DNA of 54,042 nucleotides from Candidatus Melainabacteria bacterium. GTDB lineage: Bacteria > Vulcanimicrobiota > JABDET01. Below are positions 26,496 to 34,450 of this stretch, piece by piece. The notes below the pieces were generated by a model. It was given only the letters and a program-made list of their open reading frames with translations, was not told where the DNA came from and searched no databases. The stretch covers positions 1-54,042 of the forward strand of contig JABDET010000003.1 of assembly GCA_013286945.1 (NCBI GenBank). The letters are read 5' to 3'. The first letter of the stretch is position 1; each line of letters begins with the position of its first letter. The position numbers and the translations under genes were made by a program.

Positions 26496-27953
26496 TTGAA
26501 GATCCATTTTCATCCTACAAGCTCCTCCGGAGGGCCTCCTCGTAAAAAGGGAAACTTGTTCCTGGACGCCCTAGCACAAATTCGGCGCGCAGACGCGAAA
26601 GCTGAAATTGGACCGACCCCGAAAAACAATAAGTCATTGCTGAATGCTGCCAAAAAAGGGGATCTGGTTGAACTTCATGTTGCTTTGCTTTCAGGAGCCT
26701 TTGTTGATGCTCGAGATAAACTACAAAACACTCCGCTGATTCTGGCGGCTTGGAAAGGACACACCGAAGTTGTTCGTTCTCTCCTTGAACATAAAGCAGA
26801 TCCGAATGCCCAAGAAACGATCGGCAACACGGCGCTTCAGTTTGCCACTTTCAAAGGGTATGCTAAGGTTGTCTGTTGTCTCCTTGAACATAACGCGGAT
26901 GCTAATGTCCAAAACCAGTATGGGGAAGTACCGCTAATCGTTGCGTCTGGCAAAGGACATGCTGAGGTTGTCCGTTCTCTCCTGCAGCATAATGCAAGTG
27001 TGAATGCCCTGGATCAGTATGGCAATACCCCTCTTATCCTTGCCTCTTCGGGAGGGCATACTGAGGTTGTCCATTCTCTTCTTCAGTATGGCGCCAAAGT
27101 TGATGCCAAAAACCAGTCTGGGAATACCGCGCTTATCGTTGCCGTCTGTCATGAACACACCGAAGTTGTTCGTTCTCTCCTTCAGCACAACGCCAATGTT
27201 AATGCCTGGAACAAGTGGGGCAACACCGCACTTATCATTGCTGCTACCGAAGGACACGTTTCTGTCACGGAGGTTCTTCTCGAAGGAGGGGCAAACCCAA
27301 GAATGACGGGTTTTCAAGGGATTACACCCCTAAGGGTTGCCACAGACGAGAGAATTATTCGGCTTTTACAAGAACGAGCGAATACGCTTGATCGAAGGCT
27401 GCTGGAGGCAGCTAAAAGCGGCGATGGTCAGAACCTGATTGCCGCCTTAGCCAGCGGCGCTGATGTCGAAGCTCGCGACGAACGCGGTTGGACTCCTCTG
27501 TGTGCCGCTTCAGCACGCGGGCATGAGCATGTTATCAAGTCATTATTGCAACTTGGAGCAAAGCTGAATGCTGAAGATACAGAGCTTAACTCGCCTCTCA
27601 TCTTGGCTGCATGGAACGGCAAATTAAATGCGGTAAAGATGCTGGTGGCCCGGGGTGCGGCTTCCGATGATTTCACTGCCATTTTTGCAAAAGGAGTCAG
27701 TATAAATCATCAAAACCGGGCTGGTATGACTGCTTTGCATTGTGCCGCCCAAAACGGATTCTCTGAAATCGCGGGAGTGCTTCTCGACCACAACGCGAGT
27801 CATGGACTCGAGGACACGAATGGTAACTTTCCTCTGGCACTGGCGATTCAGAATCAACACCCAGACGTCGAAGCCGTGCTCCGGAGACGGGGAGCTCCCG
27901 AAAAAAGAGGCTCCCCTCGGGACGATTTCGGAGGTTCTGGCTTTTCTTCGTAA
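26496..27953 (+). CDS. Ankyrin-repeat protein
   Basis: 485 residues starting at TTG 26496, with AGGGGGA eight bases upstream. A basic, disordered N-terminus (about 45 residues) is followed by about a dozen ankyrin repeats of 33 residues in two blocks separated near residue 300. Typical units read GNTPLILASSGGHTEVVHSLLQYGAKVDA. A Gly/Ser/Arg tail ends the protein. Ankyrin repeats bind proteins; in bacteria they occur in host- or prey-directed effectors and in toxin-protection proteins. There is no signal peptide. It sits behind a shared-type promoter inside the accessory block. Confidence 0.88.
   Translation: MKIHFHPTSSSGGPPRKKGNLFLDALAQIRRADAKAEIGPTPKNNKSLLNAAKKGDLVELHVALLSGAFVDARDKLQNTPLILAAWKGHTEVVRSLLEHKADPNAQETIGNTALQFATFKGYAKVVCCLLEHNADANVQNQYGEVPLIVASGKGHAEVVRSLLQHNASVNALDQYGNTPLILASSGGHTEVVHSLLQYGAKVDAKNQSGNTALIVAVCHEHTEVVRSLLQHNANVNAWNKWGNTALIIAATEGHVSVTEVLLEGGANPRMTGFQGITPLRVATDERIIRLLQERANTLDRRLLEAAKSGDGQNLIAALASGADVEARDERGWTPLCAASARGHEHVIKSLLQLGAKLNAEDTELNSPLILAAWNGKLNAVKMLVARGAASDDFTAIFAKGVSINHQNRAGMTALHCAAQNGFSEIAGVLLDHNASHGLEDTNGNFPLALAIQNQHPDVEAVLRRRGAPEKRGSPRDDFGGSGFSS
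26736..27290 (+). repeat. 99-bp tandem repeats encoding ankyrin units
   Basis: About six 99-bp units are similar at DNA level. A stretch of about 26 bases, beginning ACACCGAAGTTG at 26761, recurs at 27157. The offset is exactly 396 bp, or four units, indicating recent duplication or conversion. Confidence 0.75.
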
Positions 27954-27987
27954 ATCAGCTTTAATAAGCTTTCGATCTCTGGCCAAA

Positions 27988-28055
27988 TTTAACAAAGAGT
28001 TAACATTGTTTTCATGTCGGGCTCTAGTCAGGGGTGTGGGTCCAAGGTATATAAT
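27988..28055 (+). promoter_or_regulatory. Candidate activator site and promoter for the 306-residue protein
   Basis: TTTAACAAA-GA-GTTAAC (27988-28004) matches the shared element with one extra A. TATATAAT at 28048-28055, in the context GGTATATAAT, is a strong -10 without a clear -35, as expected for an activator-dependent promoter. Motif centre to -10 is about 52 bp. Confidence 0.5.
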
Positions 28056-28089
28056 AGAAATAGAACAGAAAACGAGAGAAGGAGAACTC

Positions 28090-29010
28090 ATGAGTAGCGT
28101 TGGTCCGATCAATGATCCAAAACAGCCAAAATTAACTCCACACGATGCCTCAGCAAATCAGGGGAATATCGATGATTCTCGTGCTCGAGCTGCCGACACC
28201 TTACATGCTTCAATGGTGGACAGTGCCGAACAAGTCGGTCAAAGAGGGCAAAACGCTGCGCACCATACAGGTGCCGGTGCTGAACATAAAGTCGAGGCGG
28301 AACCTCTGCCACAAGAAACTTTTGATTATACCGCTCAGTACATCAAGAGCAAGATAGCCGAAGCAAGAGAACAGCTTGGTGTTGCGTTCGCCTATTTGTT
28401 TCTGGATCCAAAGCCAGTGTTTATTGAAAATGCACTTCAACAGGCTTTGGCCACATTTTTGCAAAATAAATCTACCCTGGTTGACGACCAAAAATTACCC
28501 ACGCATTACAAGAAAGATTTCATGAGAATATTGCAAGCACAATTGAAGGATGCGGTTAAGCTGGACGACCTGGAAAGGATGTTTGACGATGCGGTTCGAA
28601 AAGCCGCAGAAAAGCAGGGAAAAAAGCAACCCGTTTCCGGTCAAATGCTGGGGGCCGAGGATCTAGCAAAAGCCCAAGAAGTAATAGGCAACTTAGGCCC
28701 AGGCGAAGGACTGGAGGGTTACGGCAAGATCTCCAAAGGGATTCAAGACGTGGCTTTGGGTTCAGCGGAATCACAAGCTAACGTGTTCAAGCAACAGATA
28801 GGCGTACAGGCAGCGCTTGGGATGAACAGAAACATGTGGGAAATGATCACACTCATTCCGACTCACGCGGCTCACATCATGACCTTGGTGGGAAGCACTG
28901 CAAAACAGATCGTTGGAGATTTAGGTAGCTTGACGGCAGAATGGGTTAAAGGGACAGCCGAGTGGGTTCAGAAGCTTGGCAGAGGTCTTGCAACTCCTGC
29001 CGTTCAGTAA
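28090..29010 (+). CDS. Unknown helical protein of the accessory block
   Basis: 306 residues from ATG 28090, with AAGGAG five bases upstream; the frame is open further back only by overlap with the ankyrin gene. The first 75 residues are polar and likely disordered, rich in Ala, Gln, His and Asn. Then come long predicted helices (FDYTAQYIKSKIAEAREQLG, KKDFMRILQAQLKDAVKLDD), a Gly-containing linker, and a C-terminal helix pair (MWEMITLIPTHAAHIMTLVG ... AEWVQKLGRG). It has no signal peptide and no family I recognise. A disordered N-terminus before helices is common in secreted effectors, but that is only an analogy. Confidence 0.72.
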   Translation: MSSVGPINDPKQPKLTPHDASANQGNIDDSRARAADTLHASMVDSAEQVGQRGQNAAHHTGAGAEHKVEAEPLPQETFDYTAQYIKSKIAEAREQLGVAFAYLFLDPKPVFIENALQQALATFLQNKSTLVDDQKLPTHYKKDFMRILQAQLKDAVKLDDLERMFDDAVRKAAEKQGKKQPVSGQMLGAEDLAKAQEVIGNLGPGEGLEGYGKISKGIQDVALGSAESQANVFKQQIGVQAALGMNRNMWEMITLIPTHAAHIMTLVGSTAKQIVGDLGSLTAEWVKGTAEWVQKLGRGLATPAVQ

Positions 29011-29184
29011 ATTCATTTCCTCTCGATTTTATCCGATGGTTCCCGTTCTAAAGAATTTGCCAAAACTTCCCGAAGTCGCACTTGTCATTGCTGGGAAGCC
29101 CGGTTTGTTCAACTTGTTCAATAGGAAGCGGCCTGAGATCGTCTATTGGTGTTCCAGCTTAGTGTCAGAATCATAATCAGTAAT

Positions 29185-29218
29185 AAAAACGGAGCTGTCC
29201 ACTGCTGTACAGCTCCGT
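29185..29218 (-). terminator. Intrinsic terminator for the leftward 148-residue gene
   Basis: On the minus strand ACGGAGCTGT and ACAGCTCCGT form a perfect 10-bp stem with a 10-base loop, followed by TTTTTATTA. It lies 44 bases past the stop of the gene at 29262. The plus strand lacks a T-run. The remaining gap 29011-29184 shows nothing else. Confidence 0.8.
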
Positions 29219-29261
29219 CTAGCTTCTCCAGTTAAGAACTGGTTAATGCATCGACTTATTA

Positions 29262-29708
29262 TTAGACAACTTTGATAGATCCAGTCCTGGAAATGGATGA
29301 TGACCATCCCCGCCAATATTGTCTGAGATCAATCTTGGAAACCAGTGCCCAGGCTCGCCTCTCAGCATCAGCCAATGACTCTTTCGAGGAAGGTCTAGAC
29401 CCTGGAAGCCTTTGCTCGAATCGAAAAGCTTGCGTTGACCATTCTGGATCGTGGCGTACTGCCGAATCGCCCCGGTTTGAAGGGTTCGCGACTGGAGTGA
29501 CCCACACTGGACTAAAACGGGTGTTTGCATTGCGGGTCTGGCTTGTAAGCCCTGTCCCATCGCCATTCATGTTCATTTCTGCTGCTGCAAAATTACCGCC
29601 AACGTGGCGAGCTGCACTGGGTGCTCTTCCATTCTCGTCTGCGGCTGCAACTCCAAGAAATGGATTTCTAGCCCCTACCCCTCCACGAATTACGCTTACT
29701 GCTTGCAT
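29262..29708 (-). CDS. Unknown basic protein of the accessory block
   Basis: 148 residues, rich in Arg, Ala, Gly, Asn and Ser, with few hydrophobic stretches and no signal peptide. A Trp/Arg-containing C-terminus reads RQYWRGWSSSIS. A similar-length open frame covers the other strand, but only this strand has AAAGGAG before its ATG (29708) and a clean terminator after its stop. It is divergent from the 47-residue gene and shares the GTTAAC-containing interval 29709-29959 with it. No family recognised. Confidence 0.58.
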   Translation of the reverse strand: MQAVSVIRGGVGARNPFLGVAAADENGRAPSAARHVGGNFAAAEMNMNGDGTGLTSQTRNANTRFSPVWVTPVANPSNRGDSAVRHDPEWSTQAFRFEQRLPGSRPSSKESLADAERRAWALVSKIDLRQYWRGWSSSISRTGSIKVV

Positions 29709-29856
29709 ACTCAATTAGCTCCTTTCATTAGAAATGACGACACACGTATTTCTCAACATTAAGTCTAACCGAAATTGAAAGCAAGATCCACTAAGGGCAA
29801 ATAAAGGGAAGGTTAAAAATGGATTAAGCAGAGGAACTTTGCAGCTTTTCGAGAAG

Positions 29857-29921
29857 TTCATTAAACGTTAACAATTCTTCCCGTTTAGCCTATTCCCTCT
29901 CTTCTTAATCCTTGGTATACT
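29857..29921 (+). promoter_or_regulatory. Candidate activator site and promoter of the 47-residue gene operon
   Basis: TTCATTAA-AC-GTTAAC (29857-29872) continues AATT, giving TTAACAATT as in the element before 24676. TATACT (29916-29921) follows TTGG, giving a TGn-extended -10. Motif centre to -10 is about 52 bp, matching the promoter at 28048. It could also serve the leftward gene at 29708, whose own -10 is unclear. Confidence 0.5.
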
Positions 29922-29959
29922 TGTTTTAAGCTTAAAATTTCAATGGGGTGAATTTCGTC

Positions 29960-30103
29960 ATGGCAACAGTTTCGAGTGTTCAATCACCAGATTTTGCTGT
30001 AGTCGCCCTTAACAATGCCATTAACATGGGGTGGCTTGAACAGACGCCAAGCAAACGGGCCGGAACTATCGCAAGTAAAATGGGTATTATTAAAGAAGAT
30101 TAG
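29960..30103 (+). CDS. 47-residue small protein, unknown
   Basis: A short gene preceded by GGGGTGA about eight bases before ATG 29960 and by a candidate promoter 40 bases upstream. The product begins MATVSSVQSPDFAVVALNNA, contains MGWLEQTPSKRAG and ends MGIIKED. It is soluble, with no cysteine or membrane helix. It is followed after 36 bases by the next gene and is probably the first gene of a three-gene transcript. It may be a regulator or a chaperone-like partner of the larger proteins; there is no direct evidence. Confidence 0.6.
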   Translation: MATVSSVQSPDFAVVALNNAINMGWLEQTPSKRAGTIASKMGIIKED

Positions 30104-30139
30104 TGACTTAAGAAAAACCAATCTGGAGGAATGATCGAA

Positions 30140-30841
30140 ATGACAGTTGAGAAAACGAATCCATCGGGAGCCGGCACTCCGGTCGAAGGTAGTACTGGAC
30201 CTCAGGGCGAGACAGGCGGCACCGCAGAATCTGACATTCCAACACCGAAACCCCGTCCGGACACTACTCTCACTCCGGATGACTGGAAAAGAATCAGGAG
30301 AATGTTAAGGCGTCTAGCTGTGCCTGCTCTCGCTGCATCCACTGTGGCTCTAGCAACACCGCAAGGGACTCAACACAGAGCGGCGCCACAAGGAACACAA
30401 CAGACAGTGCCAACGCGAGGCGAGACCCAAGAGTTCCCGTTGCATGAAGTTCCATTTTTTGGCAAGGGTGGGGAAAAGATCGTACGTGAAGGGATGCCAA
30501 AGGAAAATCCAACGAGCAAGGGGACAGGTGACCCGGTCGCGGATCTGCTTGCCAACGTCGATGTACAGGATAAGATTAAAGACAACCTCTTCTTAAACGT
30601 TTTGGCCCAGATCCAAATCGAAGTCGCCAAGGCGGGTATCAACACGTTCTTGATGCAGAAGAAGTGGGAAATTGAAAAGTACTTGTCGTTCGTTCAATGG
30701 GGACAAGACATTGGCCAGCTCCTTGTAAGTTCCTTACTCAGCATGAGAAAAGGCTGGGAACAACTGTTTGCTGACTGGAACAGGGAAGAAAGACGAATTG
30801 CTATGGAAAATATTCGGGCCCGTTCTGGCGGCGGTGGTTGA
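30140..30841 (+). CDS. Unknown protein with Pro/Gly/Thr-rich N-terminus and helical C-terminus
   Basis: 233 residues from ATG 30140 (GGAGGA nine bases upstream; ATG 30131 would abut that site). Residues 1-115 are low-complexity, with PQGTQ-type repeats (TPQGTQHRAAPQGTQQTVP) interrupted by a short hydrophobic stretch (LAVPALAASTVALA, about 53-66). Residues 130-225 are probably amphipathic helices (NLFLNVLAQIQIEVAKAG, WEIEKYLSFVQWGQD). It ends in four glycines. The layout matches the 306-residue protein at 28090: disordered head, helical tail. No family recognised. Confidence 0.68.
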   Translation: MTVEKTNPSGAGTPVEGSTGPQGETGGTAESDIPTPKPRPDTTLTPDDWKRIRRMLRRLAVPALAASTVALATPQGTQHRAAPQGTQQTVPTRGETQEFPLHEVPFFGKGGEKIVREGMPKENPTSKGTGDPVADLLANVDVQDKIKDNLFLNVLAQIQIEVAKAGINTFLMQKKWEIEKYLSFVQWGQDIGQLLVSSLLSMRKGWEQLFADWNREERRIAMENIRARSGGGG

Positions 30842-30874
30842 TGTTTTTCAGGCGGATTGAACTCCGAGGCTAAC

Positions 30875-31945
30875 ATGCCCCTAAAACTAGTCGGAGAAGT
30901 CAATGAAGGTAAATCATCCTGGGCGCCGGTAGCGCAAGCAGGCGGTGGTCGAATATTGCCAAAACGGATTCCAGCAATTCAAGCCGAGCCCCGGACAGAG
31001 CATGTACTCGATCGCTTCGAAGGTGCTCTGCGTGTGAAGCGAATGGAATCCACCCCTTATGAAGAACTTATAAGGAGCCACAATGAGTGCATGGAAATCT
31101 TTTTCGGAGATGGCAAAACAAAACCGACTGCCTTCCAGAGACACGAGCGACTCTACAGTAACATCGAGCAAGACACCCAGAACAAGATTAAGATGGCGGC
31201 TGACGGAATCTACCACCAAATAGAAAAGTTGGTTGCAGAAGCAATCCTAGCCAAATTCAAGAAAAACGGCCCCTTGACGCCAGAAGAGATCGTAGCCACC
31301 GTTAACAATGCGCTTCAACGTAATTTCGTTCCCATCAGTTGTATCGGGGTGGGACTTGACAAAGTATCCCAGAGCTATGTTGGAGTTACTTTGATCATGT
31401 TCAACATGTTTGACCGATATGAGATGGTGGTGAAAGCAGACGTCGACTGCCTTAAGGCAGGTCATTTTGTGGGTCGACTCGCTAGCACACTCCCCATGGA
31501 ATTACCTCGCTTGCAACGACTTTGTCCAAAAGATGCAGTAGATTACAAGGGACGTTCACCAAAATATCCTGATAATATGACGGAAGAGGAGTTTAAATTC
31601 CAGCTAAAGGATAATGAGGCCGATCGCTTCAACACCGAAATAAACATGCGGCGATGGGACTGGGAGCGAGCTTCGGGCAAAGCCATTCGCCGGTTTAACC
31701 GGAGTGTCGCGAAGTATGACCTTCGTCAGGATTGGGTCGATCTGGATGCCCCAACAAGCTTCCTCGCGGACACGGCAGATAGCTGGCGCCCCGGTTATAT
31801 CAGCTCGGACAAACCGTATCCACTTCCACCCCCCTGGAGCAACAAGCATGCTTACACCCAGCATCTGATGGGAAAAGACCGTAAGCCTCCAGAAGAAGAG
31901 CCAATTCTTTACAGTGCCCCCTACGGTCAGAGGCTCGCGGCCTAA
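30875..31945 (+). CDS. Unknown protein, last gene of the accessory block
   Basis: 356 residues from ATG 30875 (GAGG five bases upstream; TTG 30857 adds six residues but abuts AGGCGGA). The central part (about 60-200) looks like a folded alpha/beta domain with long helices (DTQNKIKMAADGIYHQIEKL) and strands (SQSYVGVTLIMFNMFDRYEM). The C-terminus is rich in Trp, Pro, Tyr and charged residues. It has no signal peptide and no motif I can name. It follows the preceding gene by about 30 bases and is probably co-transcribed with it. It ends 75 bases before pyrE. Confidence 0.68.
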   Translation: MPLKLVGEVNEGKSSWAPVAQAGGGRILPKRIPAIQAEPRTEHVLDRFEGALRVKRMESTPYEELIRSHNECMEIFFGDGKTKPTAFQRHERLYSNIEQDTQNKIKMAADGIYHQIEKLVAEAILAKFKKNGPLTPEEIVATVNNALQRNFVPISCIGVGLDKVSQSYVGVTLIMFNMFDRYEMVVKADVDCLKAGHFVGRLASTLPMELPRLQRLCPKDAVDYKGRSPKYPDNMTEEEFKFQLKDNEADRFNTEINMRRWDWERASGKAIRRFNRSVAKYDLRQDWVDLDAPTSFLADTADSWRPGYISSDKPYPLPPPWSNKHAYTQHLMGKDRKPPEEEPILYSAPYGQRLAA

Positions 31946-32020
31946 AACTGAACTTCCCCATTGCTCATGACGGGAAAAGATGAGTGGGTTAAGCATCCGT
32001 AGAAGAAACCGCAGAAAGTG

Positions 32021-32590
32021 ATGAACCAAGACGAGGTCCTCAAAGTCTTTCGAGATTCTGGTGCCTTCTTAGAAGGACATTTTCTCTTAAGCTCCGGTCT
32101 CCACAGCGGTCAATACGTGCAGTGTGCGCGGCTTTTCGAAAATCCACAAGTTGCAGAAAAACTGGTTAAAGATTTAGCGGCTCGAGTCGCTTCACTTCAA
32201 GTGGACTGGGTCATTGGGCCTGCGATGGGTGGAATCCTTTTTGCTTACGCGTTGGCTCGAGAACTGAAAGTACGAAATGCGTTTACTGAACGGGTGAGTG
32301 GAGCCATGACCTTACGTCGAGGATTTGAGATCCCAACTGGAAGCAAAGCATTGATTGCCGAAGATGTCCTCACCACCGGGGGATCCGCACTTGAGGTAGC
32401 CCGCTATTTGGAATCTCGAGAAGTCAAGGTCATGGGAATAACCGCGTTGGTTGATCGAGGAGGCAAGCCCCTTACTTATCCAACGTACTCACTTCTTAAA
32501 CTGAAACTCGAAACGGCCACCCAAGAAACTTGCTCTTTGTGCCAGCAAGGCAAGCCAGTGACAAAACCAGGAAGCCGTGTCACCGCTTAA
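32021..32590 (+). CDS. pyrE: Orotate phosphoribosyltransferase
   Basis: A 189-residue enzyme joining orotate and PRPP to form OMP, the step before pyrF. The PRPP-binding motif ALIAEDVLTTGGSALE lies at about residues 110-125. The N-terminal GHFLLSSGLHSGQYVQ is typical, and a C-terminal CSLCQQGKP occurs in a subgroup of PyrE proteins. ATG 32021 is preferred over GTG 32018. It overlaps the next gene by 14 bases. Confidence 0.94.
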   Translation: MNQDEVLKVFRDSGAFLEGHFLLSSGLHSGQYVQCARLFENPQVAEKLVKDLAARVASLQVDWVIGPAMGGILFAYALARELKVRNAFTERVSGAMTLRRGFEIPTGSKALIAEDVLTTGGSALEVARYLESREVKVMGITALVDRGGKPLTYPTYSLLKLKLETATQETCSLCQQGKPVTKPGSRVTA

Positions 32591-33923
32591 GCGAACACAC
32601 AAGCGAATCACCTCGCGTTACAAAGAGGCAACCCGGCACCCTCTCCCCGAATTCGCACCCTCCAACACTTTATTTATCTTGCTTTCTATGGAAGGTCCGG
32701 ACCTTTACAGCCAAGCCGGAGGCCTTGGAGTTCGAATGAGTGAGCTCTCGCGTGCGTTAGCGGAAGGAGGGTACGAAACCCATCTTTTTTTTGCTGGAGA
32801 TCCCAAGCTGCCCGGAGTGGAGAAATTGGTTTCTGGTCGATTGACCTATCATCGCTGGTGCCAATGGATCAGCCGGTATCATCCGCTGGGTGTTTACGAT
32901 GGGGAGGAGGGGAAATGCTTAGATTTTGAGAGGAGCTTGCCCCCGTGGGTCATGCAACATGTTCTCCTGGCACAACCAAGAAAGAATGTCGTGATCCTGA
33001 GTGAAGAATGGCACATGGCGAACACCACCATCGCCCTTTCTCAATTGGTTGCAGGAGCCAACCAGCAGAATCGTACATTTTTTCTTTGGAATGCCAACAA
33101 CACGTTTGGTTTCCACCGGATCAACTGGTATGCGCTTCAAAAACATGCAACCCTCACAACCGTCAGCCGATACATGAAGCAAGAAATGCTCTGGCGCCAT
33201 CACGTCCCATCATGGGTCATCCCAAACGGGATCCCGAAGCGATGGCTCAGCCCTATCCCCTTGGAAAAAAGTCGCGAGCTCTCGAAAGCTTTTTCGTGCG
33301 ATCTTCTTCTGGCCAAGGTCGGTCGATTCGATCCCGATAAGCGGTGGGTCATGGCGATTCAAAGCATGGCCATGCTGAAGCGACTTGGCTATCGCCCTAA
33401 GCTTCTCATGCGAGGCGGCATGGAGTCACACGGGGAAGAAGTGCGACAAATCGCCTGGACACTCGGGCTTGAAATCGCCTCCATAAAGCTTCCCAAGGAA
33501 GCGCCTCTTCCACTTTTACTCCAAGCACTGAAAGAGAATCCGAAAGCCGATATTGCTGATTTACGATTTCACATTTCTGAAGAAATGCAACGCGTGATCT
33601 ATCGAGGGGTGGATGCGGTTCTAGCCAACAGCCGACACGAACCTTTTGGCTTGGTTGGCCTCGAGGTCATGGCTTGTGGCGGAGTGGCGATAACCGGGAA
33701 TACCGGCGAAGATTATGCCAAGAATTTCCACAATGCCCTCATGGTGGAAAGTGACGATCCCTCCGAGCTCACCACGTATCTTGCATCGCTGGCTAAAGAA
33801 CCTTCCCTGGGCGAGAGACTTCGAATCGCCGGAAGAGAAAGTGCCAAAACTTTTCTCTGGGACTTGGTGATTGAAGAACTCAAGCAAAAATTGATCTGTC
33901 TCCGGTTATCTCGAGAAGGTTAG
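32577..33923 (+). CDS. Glycosyltransferase, glycogen-synthase-like (GT-B fold)
   Basis: 448 residues. The N-terminal YSQAGGLGVRMSELSRALAE resembles the nucleotide-sugar-binding loop of glycogen/starch synthases and GT4 enzymes. The C-terminal ANSRHEPFGLVGLEVMACGG carries the EPFGLVxLE donor-binding motif. The acceptor domain is shorter than in true glycogen synthases. It may build an alpha-glucan or surface glycan. GTG 32577 starts inside pyrE, and the first 25 residues are basic and unconserved, so translation could begin later. Confidence 0.8.
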   Translation: MSPLKRTHKRITSRYKEATRHPLPEFAPSNTLFILLSMEGPDLYSQAGGLGVRMSELSRALAEGGYETHLFFAGDPKLPGVEKLVSGRLTYHRWCQWISRYHPLGVYDGEEGKCLDFERSLPPWVMQHVLLAQPRKNVVILSEEWHMANTTIALSQLVAGANQQNRTFFLWNANNTFGFHRINWYALQKHATLTTVSRYMKQEMLWRHHVPSWVIPNGIPKRWLSPIPLEKSRELSKAFSCDLLLAKVGRFDPDKRWVMAIQSMAMLKRLGYRPKLLMRGGMESHGEEVRQIAWTLGLEIASIKLPKEAPLPLLLQALKENPKADIADLRFHISEEMQRVIYRGVDAVLANSRHEPFGLVGLEVMACGGVAITGNTGEDYAKNFHNALMVESDDPSELTTYLASLAKEPSLGERLRIAGRESAKTFLWDLVIEELKQKLICLRLSREG

Positions 33924-33980
33924 CTGCTTCTTAGAATGACGTTGGAGGAATGAGCGCTTTTCTATTCGAACCATTCCAGC

Positions 33981-34445
33981 ATGGATAAGATGCTCGTACT
34001 CATCAAACCGGATGCTGTTGAACGTGGCTACATCGGGCGAATCATGACTCGAATTGAAGAAAAAGGGATAAAGCTCGTGGCGATAAAGATGGTGCATCTC
34101 AATCGGAAGAAAGCCGAAGAGCTTTATTCTCCTCACAAAGAAAAACCATTTTTTGGGGGACTCGTTGATTTCATTACTGCCTCCCCCATTGTGGCGATGG
34201 TGGCAGAAGGTCCAAGCGTGATTCAACAAATCCGAAAACTTATGGGCTCCACGAATTGTGCCGAAGCCGAACCGGGAACCATTCGGGGAGATCTCGGAAT
34301 CTCGATTCAAAACAATTTGATTCACGGATCCGATTCTGCGGAGTCTGCGAAGCGAGAGATCGCCGTCTTCTTTACCGACCAGGAAATTGCCCACTACACC
34401 CGAGCGCTTGATAAGTGGCTTTTCCCTTCTGAAGCTCGCGTCTAA
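33981..34445 (+). CDS. ndk: Nucleoside diphosphate kinase
   Basis: A 154-residue enzyme that balances NTP pools through a phospho-histidine. LVLIKPDAVERG begins at residue 5, and the active-site NLIHGSDS places the catalytic His at residue 115. The length is slightly above the usual 140 because of a C-terminal DQEIAHYTRALDKWLF extension found in several phyla. It is followed six bases later by rsmI. Confidence 0.95.
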   Translation: MDKMLVLIKPDAVERGYIGRIMTRIEEKGIKLVAIKMVHLNRKKAEELYSPHKEKPFFGGLVDFITASPIVAMVAEGPSVIQQIRKLMGSTNCAEAEPGTIRGDLGISIQNNLIHGSDSAESAKREIAVFFTDQEIAHYTRALDKWLFPSEARV

Positions 34446-34450
34446 CTCCA

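Noticed and set aside
26736-27290. Regular repeats suggesting a CRISPR array
   Set aside because: The 99-bp period is in frame and encodes ankyrin units; there are no conserved short repeats with unique spacers.
29272-29718. 148-codon plus-strand frame opposite the 29262-29708 gene
   Set aside because: It has a TTG start with no ribosome site, while the minus strand has AAAGGAG and a terminator with a T-run.
31301-31320. GTTAACAATG inside the 356-residue accessory gene
   Set aside because: It is in coding sequence without a following -10 box; GTTAAC alone is expected about a dozen times in this length.
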